The translations under genes were made by a program, and so were the position numbers. A DNA stretch of 64,000 nt from Linyphia triangularis (lineage: Eukaryota > Arthropoda > Arachnida > Araneae > Linyphiidae). The stretch spans positions 28,199,933 through 28,263,932 of the forward strand of contig OZ021724.1 of assembly GCA_963978545.1 (NCBI GenBank). Reading direction: 5' to 3'. Shown here one piece after another: positions 1-13,106 of the stretch; position 1 is the stretch's first letter, and the number at the start of each line of letters is the position of its first letter. Under the pieces are notes generated by a model. That model was not told the origin of the DNA. It ran no database searches and worked only from the letters and a program-made list of their open reading frames with translations.

Positions 1-1583
1 TATTTACTATGAAAAACTAATATTGGGAGAACTATATGTTATCTATAAGTAGACAAAATCTTCCCAAATAATATTAGGCAATAATGTTATTTCATTATTA
101 AAGAAATGCAATAAACTATTTCCATAAATACAAATTTGTACCACATTTGGTCTGGAAAGTATTACAAACTAAGTGTGTTGGTACTTCTTTGATTAATTTC
201 CGTTTTTTTACTTTGCAGATTTCCAAATACTACCTGTGAATCCAAAGAAATGCCGATTGTGCTAAACTAATGTCCCCTTAGTTCATCAAGTAATCATATT
301 TTTATGTGCCTCTTTATTAATGCTTGTTTTAATGTTTAAATAGTAGATATATTTATTAACATTGAGAATTTAGCTTTATTGATACATAATTTTAAACATA
401 CATGGTGCATATCTTTGTCAATGTAAGAAAATGTTAATAGAAAGAAGAAAAGAAAAAAAAAATTATTAGAAAATGATTTTAAGCAAACACTGTTATTTGA
501 ATGTAACTTCTTAAAATTGCAGGCAATTTTATTTCCAATTAATGCTAAATTGTTTGAACGTATACATACGTATTGAGTTTAGCTTTTTATTGAAGTTTAT
601 ATAGAAAAAACAGAATGAAAAGAGTAAATCCTTTTTATCTCAAAGGATAATTATTTTTCATAAAAAAAAAATCAAAAACACTTGCGAATAAACTAATACA
701 AAATATATGAATATTTAACATGAATATTAACAATATAAAATAAATTGTTTTCGATAGTAATAAAGGTAACTAAAAAATGGTTCGATTACAATAAATTATG
801 TTGGTCAAATTACTTTTCCTTAAAGAAATTTAAGAGTAAATCGTTGTCGATAAATTTTTTTCACAAAAATATTCCTTGCAAAACTATTCGTTCAATTGGG
901 GGTTATTAGTCTCAAGCCAATTGTCAAAAATTCTATTTACTATGAAAAACTATATTTTCTATGTGTTATTTAGGTATTACTATGTTTTTTAAGTAAATTA
1001 CTATATATTATGTTAACTTACTCCATATACCAAAATTATAATTTTTTATTATTATAATTTTTTATTATTATAATTTTTTATTATTATAATTTATATAATT
1101 ATATTATAAATATATTATTATTTATTATATTATATATATACTAAAGATTTCTAATATTACGTATCATAAGAAATAACATGAAACGCCAATAATATCCCTT
1201 TTTTTTCAATTTTAATATACTTTTTTGACGTTTTCTCAAAGTTTTTTTTTTTTTTTAGCTAGGAGTCACGTTAAAGATTCAGAAACTAAAAAGATTTTAA
1301 TTTATTTGAGATAAACCTCTTTTATCTACTTTTACAGAAAAAAAAATTACCTCCTGTCATGTATCTACAATAAATAAATATAATACTAAGATAACCTATT
1401 CAAAATTTCTTAAAAGGGTTTTTAATTATATAAATATATTGATAAATGTGAAAGTTTGCTGTTTTTTGTAATTGTTTCTAAGATCCTCTCGATTGAATAC
1501 ATATTTCCATAAAACTTTCAGAATATATGCAGAACAACACTAAACAAAATATCAGATCAGTTTACTTCTTTTCTTTAACAATT

Positions 1584-1617
<34 letters not shown>

Positions 1618-3890
1618 AGAATATTTATTTGACTGTATTTTAATTATCTTCTTTATTAAAGTAAACTATATTGATTAATTATTTGCAAATACATATTTTT
1701 CATTGATACGATATGGTTTATTCTTTAATAATTATTTAAATATTACTGATACTCCAATCTAAATACTCTATTTTAAATAACAATGAAATCCAAGATCAAA
1801 ACTCTGATTCGTAGGATTCATTTCAGATATATCTCTCCAAATAAATCACCATTAATTTACATTTAGAGTACATACATCGCTTTAAAGTATTCATAAACTT
1901 ATTCCAACTTACGCCACGCAATTATTACCTAAGTAGATAACGCTCCAGCTACCAACGTGTACGAAACCTTAACAGCTTACTATCAGAGCCAAATAACACA
2001 CGCTTCGCTGCGCTTTCCCATTCATAATTCAAGCTATCCCATACCAGGTGATAATTTTAGCACTGTCAGAAATTAGTACGTTGTACGTCGATATCGGTGG
2101 TATAGGTAAATTGGCGGCAATAAGCCGGTCTTTCCAACAACAGATGGTGGCCACCGCTAATTTATTCAAATTTCCAATGAGGTGTGAAGAACAAACGGGA
2201 TAGTTTGGGTTGTAATTCGGATTGGAAACCTTGGATGGTTGGCGTATTGGATCTTTATGATTGACATTGCTGAGGTTTGCTGGATTATGAACTAGATTAG
2301 TAAATTAGTTACAGAATGGGGCTGTTGTGCAGAAAAATAACTTGGAATTTGAAAGAAAATAAGACTACTATATATAAATGTTAATGACATTATTGAGAAC
2401 TGGACTGGTAAATAATTTACAGGATGTGAGTCGGCTTTTTACTGTTTTGTATAATTGAAAAAGCGATTGTTAAAGTAGAAAAATAACTTAAATGAAAATT
2501 AGACTAGTGTAGGAAAATTATAATATTATTTTTACTAAACTAATATAAGTAATTATTATTTAAGTTAGTAACATTATATATAATCAGTTAAGTTAGTGAA
2601 AATTATGATATTGTTATTTTTATTTACTTAAATAATTTCATTCATATATTAACAATTTTGTTCATATATGTTAACTTCTGAAAGATAAAGAACAGTGGGT
2701 ACTTACTACAACAAACATCATTGCATTATTAAAATGATTATTATTATGGTTATTATTATGTAAGGGGAAAGAACATCAACTTAGCTAATTTTTTAAAGAC
2801 TAAGAATTTTATTAAAAAATAAAATACTTATTTTCAAATCGTAATTTTCTAGTTTGTGCAAATATTGCTAGTGAAATTATCTTAAAAACAGCATGCCTTC
2901 TAATAGTAAGCAATTAACTTGATATTTACAAATAAGTATTATTCTATTCTATTCTACAAATAATGTAATTTTGTAGGATTTATGAAAAAATTATCAAAAA
3001 GTAAAATTAATCAGTCGCAAAAGGAGCATATATTTTTACAGCAAACATACTTAGAAATAACATTCAAATTCAAAATATCAATACATATCATAACTATTTA
3101 AAGAAATTGAGGACTAGAAATGGAAAATGACCTCAGTCCAAAAAAGAAATTTTTCAGGAGAGTCGAAAAATGATCGCATCTGGTACTTAAGGCAATGATT
3201 AAATACATACTTCAGACTGAATTTGAACTATTGCTAGTGGAGGTCGCACATTGGGAGTTCTCCACTTTGTTTAGCTTTTGGTCTGCAAAAGATTTTTTTG
3301 TAGAAAAAAAAAAAAAAAAATCAATTTTTGTGGTACTTGGGTCGTTTTCCATTTTTAGTTCTCAGTTAATATCGAATTTCAAATAAAAATAGCTAAATCA
3401 AAGTATCCACCGTTTCGACTTATGTAGGTACTACAATTTTACCTGATCTCTGAATCTGTTGGAATTATTACTATTATTACTACATTCCAAGAATCAAATT
3501 ACAATCCGACTTGGTTTTCCAAATAATTCTACGTATCATTGAAAAAGATATTAATGACTCAAATACTCGTGCAATATTAAATTTACTTAGCATACATTCA
3601 TACTAAGTCCCTTCTCCGTCCAGACTGAGTTATTGATTCGTATACTTATGCTTCTAGACATCAGTGTTTGTGTAGAATATTAAGTAAACGCGAATGATAA
3701 AATAATGATGCATGCAGAATTCCTTATTGGTATCAAGGGAATAAACTACATACAATATTAAAATTTGGCTTCTCTGTGAAATAACTATACTTATGCGAGT
3801 CTCACGGTCTTACACACACGGGGAAGAGCTGGAATGCGCGACTTGAATGCCTGGGGTCTTGTGTCTGCAGTCTCCCTTTTTTTAACAGAG
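1..3890. other. AT-rich noncoding stretch
   Basis: No reading frame here looks like a protein: frames are short, low in complexity and interrupted. A 19-base string recurs at about 1 and 934, followed by loosely similar sequence, so an old duplication is possible. About 1025-1090 holds a short tandem repeat of a roughly 18-20 base A/T unit. Poly-A runs lie near 1588-1613 and 3307-3320. The part at 2040-2260 is clearly richer in G+C than its surroundings but is not open in any frame I could read through. Otherwise I see nothing. Confidence 0.6.
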
Positions 3891-3892
3891 TA

Positions 3893-4512
3893 GAATTGGA
3901 TGCGAACATGACAGGTTGTCGTTGCTTTTTAAATTGCCTGGTAAGAGTTTTCTGAGTTTTTTTTAATTCAGGACGTAAACATTTGGCAGTTTTCTCTTGT
4001 AAAGATACGGAAGATGTTTCATTGCAGTACGGTCTCCGTGTAGTTCTTATGCAGAAAATCTTTCAATGTTCTAGAAAATCTCTTAATTAATGCTCCATGA
4101 AATCCCTTAATCAATGCTTAAGAAAATCCTTCTATCAAACTCAATAGAAATGGATACGAATGTAACAGGTTGTCATTGCTTTTTGGATTGACTGGTAAGA
4201 TTTTTCTGAGTTTGCTTCTATTCAAGACGTAACATTTGGCAGTTTTCCCTTGTAAATATACAAACACTGTTTCATTCCAGAAAGGCTTTTATGTAGTTCT
4301 TGTGTAAAAAATCTTTTAATAAATGTTCCCGATAATATCTTAATCAATGCTCGATAAAATCCCTTGCTCAGTGTTTAAGAAAATCCTTCAATCAAACTGT
4401 GTAGAAACGGAAGCTAATGTGACAAGTTGTCTTTGCTATTTGGATTATCTGGTAAGAGTTTTCTGGGTTTGCTTCCATTTAAGATGTAAATATTTAGCAG
4501 TTTTATTTTGAA
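3893..4512. repeat. Degenerate tandem repeat, ~255-bp unit, about 2.4 copies
   Basis: Three related units begin at about 3893, 4147 and 4403, giving spacings of 254 and 256 bases. Each opens with a similar GAA(T/A/C)GGA-type string. It continues through a CAGGTTGTC/CAAGTTGTC-like block, a GGTAAGA block, a TTGGCAGTTTT-like block and several short AAAATC(C/T)CTTAAT-type sub-repeats. The third unit is cut off near 4512. Divergence between units is high, so the duplication is old. No coding potential is evident. Confidence 0.8.
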
Positions 4513-5808
4513 AGTCCGTCTTCTTTTAGATTATAATACGAACGATGTCAGTATTGCCTTCGAGTTGCAGTACTGCCAGAGTAAAGCTCTTTCCCAGCGA
4601 ATATGTTAATGAATGCCATAATAAATACCTTAAAAAGGTTCCTTCATACTTTAAAAAAAAAAAAAAAAAAAAAAAAATCAATTTTTTTTATTGGAAATAA
4701 AAATGTAATTCTTTTTGCACAAAATGATATCAAATTTATAATTTTAAGTTTTTTTAAAGTATTTTTAATCTGTTTTAAATAGTAGTTGCTTGCTGTAAAA
4801 CTCATCAAGAGTCCACTTAGATCTTATTTCTTACAAAACTATGCTATTTATTAAGTAAAGAACATTTGATCAAAATCCATTTACGAAGTCATTTAAAAAT
4901 CTTGCAAATACTTTAAAATTCGTCTGATACAAATGAACATTTCTTAAAAAAATACTTTAGTTTTAAGTTTATAGGCTAAAATGTGCAAACACCATATTGA
5001 AATTTAAAAAAACGTTATACAGCAACATTTAAAATGCTATAAAAACAAAACTCAATACTGAATTCTTAAAAACTCAAGTTAAAGTCTTTAAAAGAGTTGA
5101 GTTAACACTCATAAAAAAAATGAAAACGTCTTGTTGAATAGTTTTTTAGAAAAAATTTGATATTTTAACTTTACCGAAATAGGGAATACCGAATTTATTT
5201 AATCGTCTCTCCCAAGAAATCATGATCCAGCATTTCCTCAAACATGCATTTCATAACGAATAAATGTACCTATTTATTTAATCTATAGTTAAGTCGACAC
5301 CTGTTCCAGACAGATACAGAATAAGAACGTGATATCTTTCTCTAGCAGCCTAAGTCCATGCATGCTCACGTGCAGCAAGTCCATCTGAAATCGATCTGTT
5401 TTTGCCCGACAGCATTCCTATTTTTCTCTATTTCTCGTTTCCATTTATATCTAATAAAGAGAAATCATTACTATAAGAAAGGTCATTCATATGCGTGTCA
5501 TGTCCACCCTTTTAAAGCGATATTCAGCATTCTTCTTGACCAGAGACCGCGCAGTAAATCTGAGCAACACCGGGAAATTGGATTAATTCATTATTCGCCA
5601 ATCCATGGAGATTAAGCTTTTAGCCGGGCTTCTTATATCCAGATAGATTAATTATATTTCGTGAATAGAAGATAAAGGTACGGAAAGAATATTCCGTTAA
5701 TATACGTGCGAAAAATAGTGTCACCTGGTCTTTTTATGAGGTGGTACAAAATAATAGATTATACAAAGATATGTCTCGGTTTGAGTTAAGAAAAGGAAGG
5801 GAATGTAT
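4513..5808. other. Noncoding, one GC-richer patch
   Basis: A poly-A run near 4652-4677 is followed by AT-rich sequence. From about 5350 to 5640 the composition is more balanced and an 85-codon frame is open on the plus strand. The frame matches no family I recognise and has no convincing splice borders, so I leave it unannotated. Nothing else is seen. Confidence 0.5.
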
Positions 5809-6455
5809 TGTTGCGTGGATGGGTTCGAAAGATTTGATGCCAAAGCAGATCAAAACTTGCAGAATTTTATTCCGATATAACTCTTCGCAGATTCTCCTAC
5901 AACTTCAGAACTTCTCGTTCTAATAGACTCAATACAGCTCTTCACACAACAATAGAGCACAACAGTAGTTAAAAAAACACAACTGCTAAAATCGCCACAA
6001 AAGACAATGCAATACAGGTCATTTTTAGAACTACTCTGAATGCTCACTGAGAGACAACTAACTCAGTAACTCCAGTCAACTAACTACATCACCTGCTCTC
6101 TTGGGCGGCCTTATATAGGAAAGTCAAACCTTCGTGAATATTCTAGAGATAAAAATTTGGAGGATTTTTCTGATCTTAGTCTAAAAGCCCTATACATGTA
6201 GATGTGGACCAAAAATGTTGCCAAAACAGTCGCCAACTTGGCGAGATTGCCATTAACCATATTGTTAAATGGCCTTCTCTTTGTAAAACTCGCTTCCCAG
6301 CGTTATCTCTGTAAAACTCGTTTTCAAGCATTAAGAGACACATTGCAGGAAAGCAAAGTAAACTCTTGCACTGTCTTATGTGAAATGTACCTAAAATTTT
6401 CTTTTTACATGATTAATACTACGAAATATTTACAAATATACAGAAATTCGTAACA
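5809..6455 (-). mobile_element. Solo LTR, reverse orientation, copy 1 of a gypsy-like family
   Basis: Read on the minus strand, this 647-bp block starts TGTTACGAA and ends GCAACA. It is flanked on both sides by the 4-base direct repeat GTAT (5805-5808 and 6456-6459), as expected for LTR retrotransposon integration. A TATA-like TATATAAG (plus-strand positions 6110-6117, complemented) and an AATAAA signal (5866-5871, complemented) sit in the correct order for an LTR promoter and polyadenylation site. The forward copy at 37979-38704 aligns along most of its length. No internal gag-pol region lies next to either copy, so this is a solo LTR, presumably left by LTR-LTR recombination. Short frames inside are shared with the other copy only because the LTRs are related. 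Confidence 0.85.
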
Positions 6456-6649
6456 GTATATTCATATTGTATAAGTTTAAGAATATTATTCTAAGTCATA
6501 GCAGATGTTGTTGAGGATTTGATTTTGTTAATATTAGATACTGAAAACCATTTGTAAAAGAAAGGATGAATTTTGGCTGTTTCATTCCACTGAGGTAGTC
6601 TTTTGGAATCTGCTTCGTAATACATAATCGGGATGAAAATACTACAGTA

Positions 6650-6852
6650 CACTGTTAAAAAAAATTATCCACCTTGCACCAAAAATTGGTTCCCATTTAG
6701 CTGCCACCAACATTTGGTGCTTAGTTTCGCGATTTAATGGTGCTTACGGTCCGAGGTTGCACCATTAAATCGTGAAACTAAGCACCAAATGTTGGTGGCA
6801 GCTAAATGGGAACCAATTTTTGGTGCAAGGTGGAACAAATTTTTTAACAGTG
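6650..6852. mobile_element. Near-perfect palindromic MITE with TA target duplication
   Basis: The left arm starts CACTGTTAAAAAA and the right arm ends with its reverse complement. The whole 203-bp unit folds back on itself with about 90-base arms, very few mismatches and a short centre around 6747-6761. A TA dinucleotide lies directly outside each end (6648-6649 and 6853-6854), as for Tc1/mariner-type or related insertions. There is no transposase, so it is a non-autonomous fold-back MITE. The near identity of the arms suggests young age or maintenance by gene conversion. Confidence 0.88.
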
Positions 6853-6854
6853 TA

Positions 6855-9800
6855 TGAGATTGGTACTGTAGGACGAGATGGTTTTCCGTACAGCATTTCT
6901 GCTGTATCAATAGTTCAAGCGAATAATGTTTAGTTAATATTGATTTATAGAAAACATTATCTTTATTTTTAACAATTAGCGTTGGTATGCACATTTTCAG
7001 TCTGGACAAAGTTTTAACACCATAAACAAGTGACCCCCCTCCCCATCAATAAAAATATAAAGTCTGGAGTAAAGGGTTCAGTGGAATAAGGGGACTGGTC
7101 CAAATCACAACCCTAGTGCTTTGGGCAAACAAGTGCAATGGCCTTTCAAAAAAATGTTCATTGTAGAAAAGAAACAAATTGTTCAAGAAAGAACCGTAAT
7201 GCCATGTACATATCCTCAAAAATCTTGGTATGATTTTTTTTTTTTTTTTCCGCTTTATAACTGTATGAATTTTTTCTGCAATTTCAATAAATAAAGCTAA
7301 ATAAACTACAATTTATGTTGCGATAAAAGGAATCTAGTTCTCAGAGAAAAAAATATTTCTTATGTTGTATGTGCAAATATAATAAGTTTTCAAATACATA
7401 TAGTTGTAAAAGTAGTAAAGTCTAAAAGTTCCAACTATTTTATGAAAAATACATGTGGCATAACTTAAATGAGACTTAAGGGAGTATGTTAATTTTTTAA
7501 AATGAATGATTATTATTTAAGTCATGAACAACTTAAAATTAAAATACTAAACAAACATGCTAATTATGAAGAGGTTCTTCAAAATTGAATTGCAGATTAA
7601 GAATGTATATTTGTATTCCTCTTAATTGATACGAACACATTCTTATCATAAATATAAAAAAAAAACTATTATCATATTTTTATACTTCATTTGAATTGAT
7701 TAACTAATTTTCATCATTTTTAAGGTTCATTACATTATTCTTTGCAAAAAATTCCACCCGTCTCTTTATCTACAGTTTTAATTAATAGTTTTTTGCTACA
7801 TTTTCTTTACATTTCATTATCACTTTTGAGTTTTGCTTGAACCATCTCATGTTATGAGTAATTCATTTAACTTTCACGTGCCTTTTAATTAATGGTAAAA
7901 AGTGCAAAAAGACGAGATAATTTTTTAATTATTTTTTCTTCTTTTTATACTTCGTTTTAATGGATTTCAAAGCTTAATGTTTCAGTGAAAAAAAAAAAAT
8001 GAAGCAAGCTGTTAATTTGTGATCAATATTAATGACTCTTACCAGCATCCGTATAAATATTGCTAACATTTTATTGAATATTTAAGATAAATTCATCTTG
8101 AGTTATTTCTAAGTTTATTAGTTAGACTTTTTTAGGATTTTTAGGAAAGCAAACAAGTAAGGCTTAGGAGAAACTTCTTGGGTATGTGTTTTTTATTTTC
8201 CAATGATGTTAATTGATTCCATATCTATTTTATAAAGTAAACTATCAATATTTGCTTGTAGCAGTAATAACATTCTTAAGTGTATGCTTCCATTTTGGGA
8301 AAAAGTGTTTTAATCTAAAATTTAAAAGGATTAGTTCAAAGCAAGAGTAAATTCTTCGTATCATTGTTTTTTTCTCAAAGTTTCTAACTTTTTAGCTACT
8401 TATTTAAAAGAATTGAAATGTATGACGTTTTTATTTACATTCTTATAAATTAATCTCAAAACATTTTGCTCATTCACATCTCCTTCAAACTCTGAAACAA
8501 AACAACAAGTCCCGGAAAGAATATGAACCCCTATATTTTGGAACATGTAACCCCTTTTCGTCCCCTTAAAATTAGTTAAATCAGATCAGAATAACTTACT
8601 AAATTTCAAAGTTAGATCGATGTGAGAATTAGTGACGGGTCAAAGAGGGCTTTTATATAAATTATCGTGCTAAGCGCAGAAGTGATATCTGCAACTGAGC
8701 TCAAATAGGAAAAGCTCTGACGTCACATGCCAAAGATGCAAGGTTCGTTTCTTGGGTTAGGCATGTTGTTCGTTATGGTTCAGAATCCACTTTAAGCTGT
8801 AGGTCCCGGCCTGATTAGCCGTCATTGTGCATAAAAATAGGTCGTTGAGTATACAAATCAACCAACCAAAATGAGAAATTGCTGTTTAAGGTTTAACAAG
8901 GAAGTCGATGCCTATTCCGAGATGATATTAACTAACTTGTTAACTTTACTTTACTTCATGTGGAGATACGACCATTGAAATTCAACATTATGTAAGAACA
9001 AATTTCAAAGAGCCACCTGGTGACAACAATCCAATTTGGCCAAAAGATGCAAGTATTACACCACTTTTGTGCTTACTATAGCAGTACAGAGATGGCAATT
9101 ATTTAATTTTTTATTTTTTTATTTTTTTTTACGTATACCGGATAGTAGCTTTAGTATTTTAAGTTAAATCTTCAGTTTTAATTCTTTATTTCTACTGTCA
9201 AAAATAATTTTATTCCAAGTAAGCTTTTAAATTGATGGAAAATTATTTTTATTTAGCTCCTGCACGAATTTAGCGATAAGCTCATACAAAAACTACGTTT
9301 TTCTATCAGTCAAATGTAAGGTCAACCTTCTTATCCAGTACTAAAAGATAGCGACTTTCTTTGTCACCAATCTTAAAAATAATGATAATTTATTTTAAAT
9401 GATTAAATATTGCCAAAAAAATATCGCTGAATTTGCTGTTTAGTGAACTTTTGCTTTCTTTAGTAAGTTTTAAAAAATTTCGAAAAACAATTATCTAAGA
9501 AACTATTTATGCTATGAAGTGCGTCAGAATATTTTTAGAAAATAACATACTATTATACATTTAAACCACTTCGTAAAGATGTAAAAAAACAGGAGAAAAA
9601 AAAACAAGACATAGTGTATGCTTAATTAACACATTTGTATTGGCATTTTTGCAATAACATAAGATAATAAATGGGAAAATGCATTATTATAATCACTTTA
9701 TTCTCTTCGGTCTACTGTGCCTCTCATACCAAATAGTACTTAACAATAGAGCCTTCTTACTTAACAATAGAGTCTGTGTCCAAGAGGGGGTACAGGGTTC

Positions 9801-11359
9801 CACCTCCCCCATTTCTTCAGAAATATTTTCCACAATATATTATATATTCGATATATTTTCACAATTTCTTCCCCCATCCTCCCCGAAATGAAAGTTGAGT
9901 TGAAAGTCTATTTACGGCTTTGAAATACGGTGACATACCAAAAAGTCATGTAGCCTGACGAGATCCAATCAATCTCATAAGGATGCATATCCAACGTATG
10001 CTGACTTGAAATGTAAAATACTAGTATCTAAAAAGTATTGGCTCATTGGATGAGATCGAAAAAACTATTTTACGTAAATTCCATGCATAAAATTGTAAAT
10101 AGAGTATATTTTTTTAAAGTTCCATTTCCTTAAATTTAGTTATTAGCAAGGATACTACAGGCTTGACAGTATTAGCATCGGATAAGAGTTAATAATAATA
10201 ATAAAAAAAAATAAAAAAAATCACAATCTTTCGAAGGCGTGCTGGTCGGCAGATGGATTTTCTGGATCTTTCGGAAATGTTCGCACGCGAACTGATATTC
10301 ATCTCAGATGCAGATTTCGAACTGTTTTAGTAGGCGCTCTGCGTTTAGGTTAGTTTTATAGAGTCTGAACTCTTGCTGTATCGTATGATATGTTTTGTCA
10401 AAACTTGATAGTGAGTTTGCTGTTGTACAAAGAGCATTTGAGAAGAATTAAAAGTCAATTTTATTTTGTAAAGCTGTGTCTTCATTTCTTCTAGAAAATT
10501 CAATACACTATTTTAAAACAAAGAATTCCTGACAATTCATTTACTTTAAACAAACATTTTTCAGTACATAAATTAATTCCAACAACAGTTTTGAGAAACC
10601 GCGAAAATAAATAAAGACACTGGCAAAAAAAAAAAATTATACATTCTGATGAGGTTCATCGAGATTTTATAAATTTGATACAAAACACAGAATCATGAAT
10701 TTTTAAAATGCAAATGATTCCAGTACCTCTTTACAGAACAACTGGCGCGTTCCCTAAAATGCATATATTTCCATAAACCTCAACAAATTCGCCCACACCA
10801 TTGTTGCAAGAACAGCGGCAAAGCGCTTTATCAAAACACAGTAATAAATCTGAAGTTTGGAGAACTAATCCAATTGTAAGTCGGGGTAGAACGTGGAATA
10901 AAAATCAACAAAAGGAACTGCTGCAACGAATTTCTCCCCATTCTTTCATTTTATTAAATTAAAGAGAGTGTAGGGGGGAAAGAAACTTTCGATTATTCTT
11001 CCTTCACAGTATGACGCGAGGCCATCTTTCTGCATAACGTGGGTTATTTCTCTTACAGTGCTTTTTTATTTATCTCTTTATCGTTGTTTTGTAATTTGTT
11101 TTGAAAGAATTTAATTTGGAGCGTTTAGTTTATTTAACGAAGAGTTTTGGATTAAAAATGAGTTTGGGTCAATTATAGTGAACAGTGATGATAGTCTTGT
11201 GGATATATGTTGCTATATCTATCCATTCGATATTCTAGAACTGGCGATTTTCTACTTGGCGATTTATATAAATTTTAGATACTTCGGGAAAACAACAAGT
11301 CGCGAAATAATGAAAACTAACAATTTATAAAATGTAGGCCCTTTTAACTTCTATAAAAC
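6855..11359. other. Noncoding stretch, no gene seen
   Basis: Long AT-rich DNA with poly-T/poly-A tracts. A perfect cAMP-response-element octamer TGACGTCA lies at 8718-8725. About 8751-8875 is GC-richer and ends in a CAACCAACC-like tail similar to the SINE tails near 15.8 and 47.0 kb, so it may be a SINE remnant, but I could not identify a promoter box. No reading frame here resembles a known protein. Confidence 0.5.
8718..8725. promoter_or_regulatory. Perfect CRE octamer TGACGTCA
   Basis: The palindromic octamer is the canonical CREB/ATF binding site. It sits in a GC-richer patch with a TATA-like string about 65 bases upstream (near 8653). No transcript or first exon can be tied to it, so function is not shown. 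One chance match in a window of this size is not surprising. Confidence 0.3.
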
Positions 11360-11472
11360 TAGATGTACCGGAAAGTTCTCTCCTTTCCGGTTACAATAAG
11401 TTTCAACAAGTATACTCATATTCCTTTGACCCATATTTGGCTCTCACTTTTTATCACTGAATGCATACATAC

Positions 11473-11895
11473 TAGAGGTCAGCGATATATCGATACGACG
11501 ATATTTTAAAAATAATATCGATATTAAAAATATCGATAAAAGTCATCGATATATCTATATTTTCAAACATTTGTAGTTTTTTGATGATCGTTTTGTAGTT
11601 CCATGTGTTTTTTCGATTTTCTTTATTCCCTTTTCAAAAACTTCAAAACTAAAGTTTTAACTTGTCTCAGAGACAGTTAAAATGGCACCCAATATTCAAT
11701 ATTTTCCCATACACTTAAAAGCTATTGAAAATTATCTAAATTTTTCTCAAAATCACTGCACCAATTAAGCGAAAATATATATATATATATTGTTTTTGTA
11801 ATAGATCCCTTTCAGTTGAAAAAGTAGTCATATTACAAAAAAGTAATCATGAAAAAAGAAATTTTCCCCGAGAAACTTTGTTTCTGGCAAAATTG

Positions 11896-11933
<38 letters not shown>

Positions 11934-11991
11934 TTTTATCGATATTTTTTTTCTATGCAACGATTATTTTGATCGATATTTCCGACCTCTA
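11473..11991. mobile_element. hAT-type MITE nested in the mariner
   Basis: The 519-bp unit starts TAGAGGTCAG and ends CGACCTCTA. It is flanked by a perfect 8-base duplication ATACATAC (11465-11472 and 11992-11999). The 8-bp duplication and the T/CAGAGGT-like termini are hallmarks of the hAT superfamily. The subterminal regions carry several copies of ATCGATAT-type motifs on both sides, plausible transposase-binding repeats. No coding capacity is present. A poly-A run (about 11901-11927) and an AT microsatellite (about 11777-11790) lie inside. It landed between the left end and the reading frame of the older mariner. Confidence 0.9.
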
Positions 11992-12009
11992 ATACATACT
12001 GACCTAGCA

Positions 12010-13106
12010 AATGAACTAAAACGAAGATGATTCATGTTAGTATTAAGTGAGACGCGATTGTGTACCCACGGCTACTGATAAAGTTCATTTACGCCATTAT
12101 ATTTTGTGCGAATTCCAACAAGGAAGAAATGCTACAAAAGCGTGTACAAATTTATCGAAAGTGTTTGGTGAAGGTACAGTTTCTGATAGAATTCATGGAC
12201 AGAACATGCAGAAGATGATTCGAAAAATTTCCAAGTAGATGATTTCGACCTTTATGATAAGCCTCGCTCTGGGCGGTTATCTTTGATCGACGGCGATACT
12301 GTCAAGATCATGTTTTAGAGCAAAATCCTTTTTTTGACAACATCGGGGATTGCGAAGAGGCTTGATTCAGATCATCAAACCATTTGGAACCATATTCGGA
12401 AACTAGAATTAGTGTGGAAATATTCGAGATGGATGCCACATGAGTTAAGTGATAAGAATTTGAATAATCGAGTCATCATATGCACATCTGTGCTTGCGTG
12501 GAACAAAATCGAACACTTCTTGGATCGGATGATTACTGGGGGTGAAAATTTGGAGCATCTATGAAAACATCTCAAGGAAAAAATTTATTGTGAACCCGGA
12601 AAACCTGCCCTCTCCACCTCTAAACTAAAGTTGAACCCGAGTACTAGAATGTTGGGACATTCGAAGACCAATACATTTTGAGCTGTTGAAACCGAACGAA
12701 AAGCTAAATTCAGAGAGGCACTGTCGGCAATTGGATAATTTAAAAACAGCACTCCAAGAAAAGAGGCCGGAGATTTTAAATAGGAAGGACATCATACTGC
12801 TCCATGATGATGCCAAGCCACATACTGTTTTGAGGACTCGTCTGAAACTCGCATTGCTAGGTTCTAAAATTTTGTCGCACCCACCATTCCCCCCGACCTA
12901 GCGCACTCCGATTATCACTTGTTTATGTTTTTACAAAAAAATTTGTAGGGCAAATATTCAAAAAGCGATGACGACATCAGACAAGCATTTGTTTAATTTG
13001 TCGCCTTTGGGAATAAGACATTTTTTAAAAATGGGATATACAAATTGCCATCACGCTGGCAAGAATTCATAAATAATGATGGTAATCATATTATTCAATA
13101 AAGTTT
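12010..13106 (+). pseudogene. Mariner transposase pseudogene
   Basis: Fragments in different frames align, in order, with the mariner (D,D34D) transposase. The N-terminal helix-turn-helix begins with DKVHLRHYILCEFQQGRNA (from about 12074). A second HTH block contains HQTIWNHIRKL and WMPHEL. The first catalytic motif, normally TGDE, reads TGGE here (about 12535), so the aspartate is lost. The second catalytic motif survives as LLHDDAKPH (about 12802-12828). The third block, PDLAHSDYHLF, is present just after 12890 but in a shifted frame. In-frame stops occur near 12236, 12317 and 12562. Mariner transposases are normally about 345 residues; no uninterrupted frame here exceeds 80. The copy cannot make an active enzyme. 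Confidence 0.93.
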
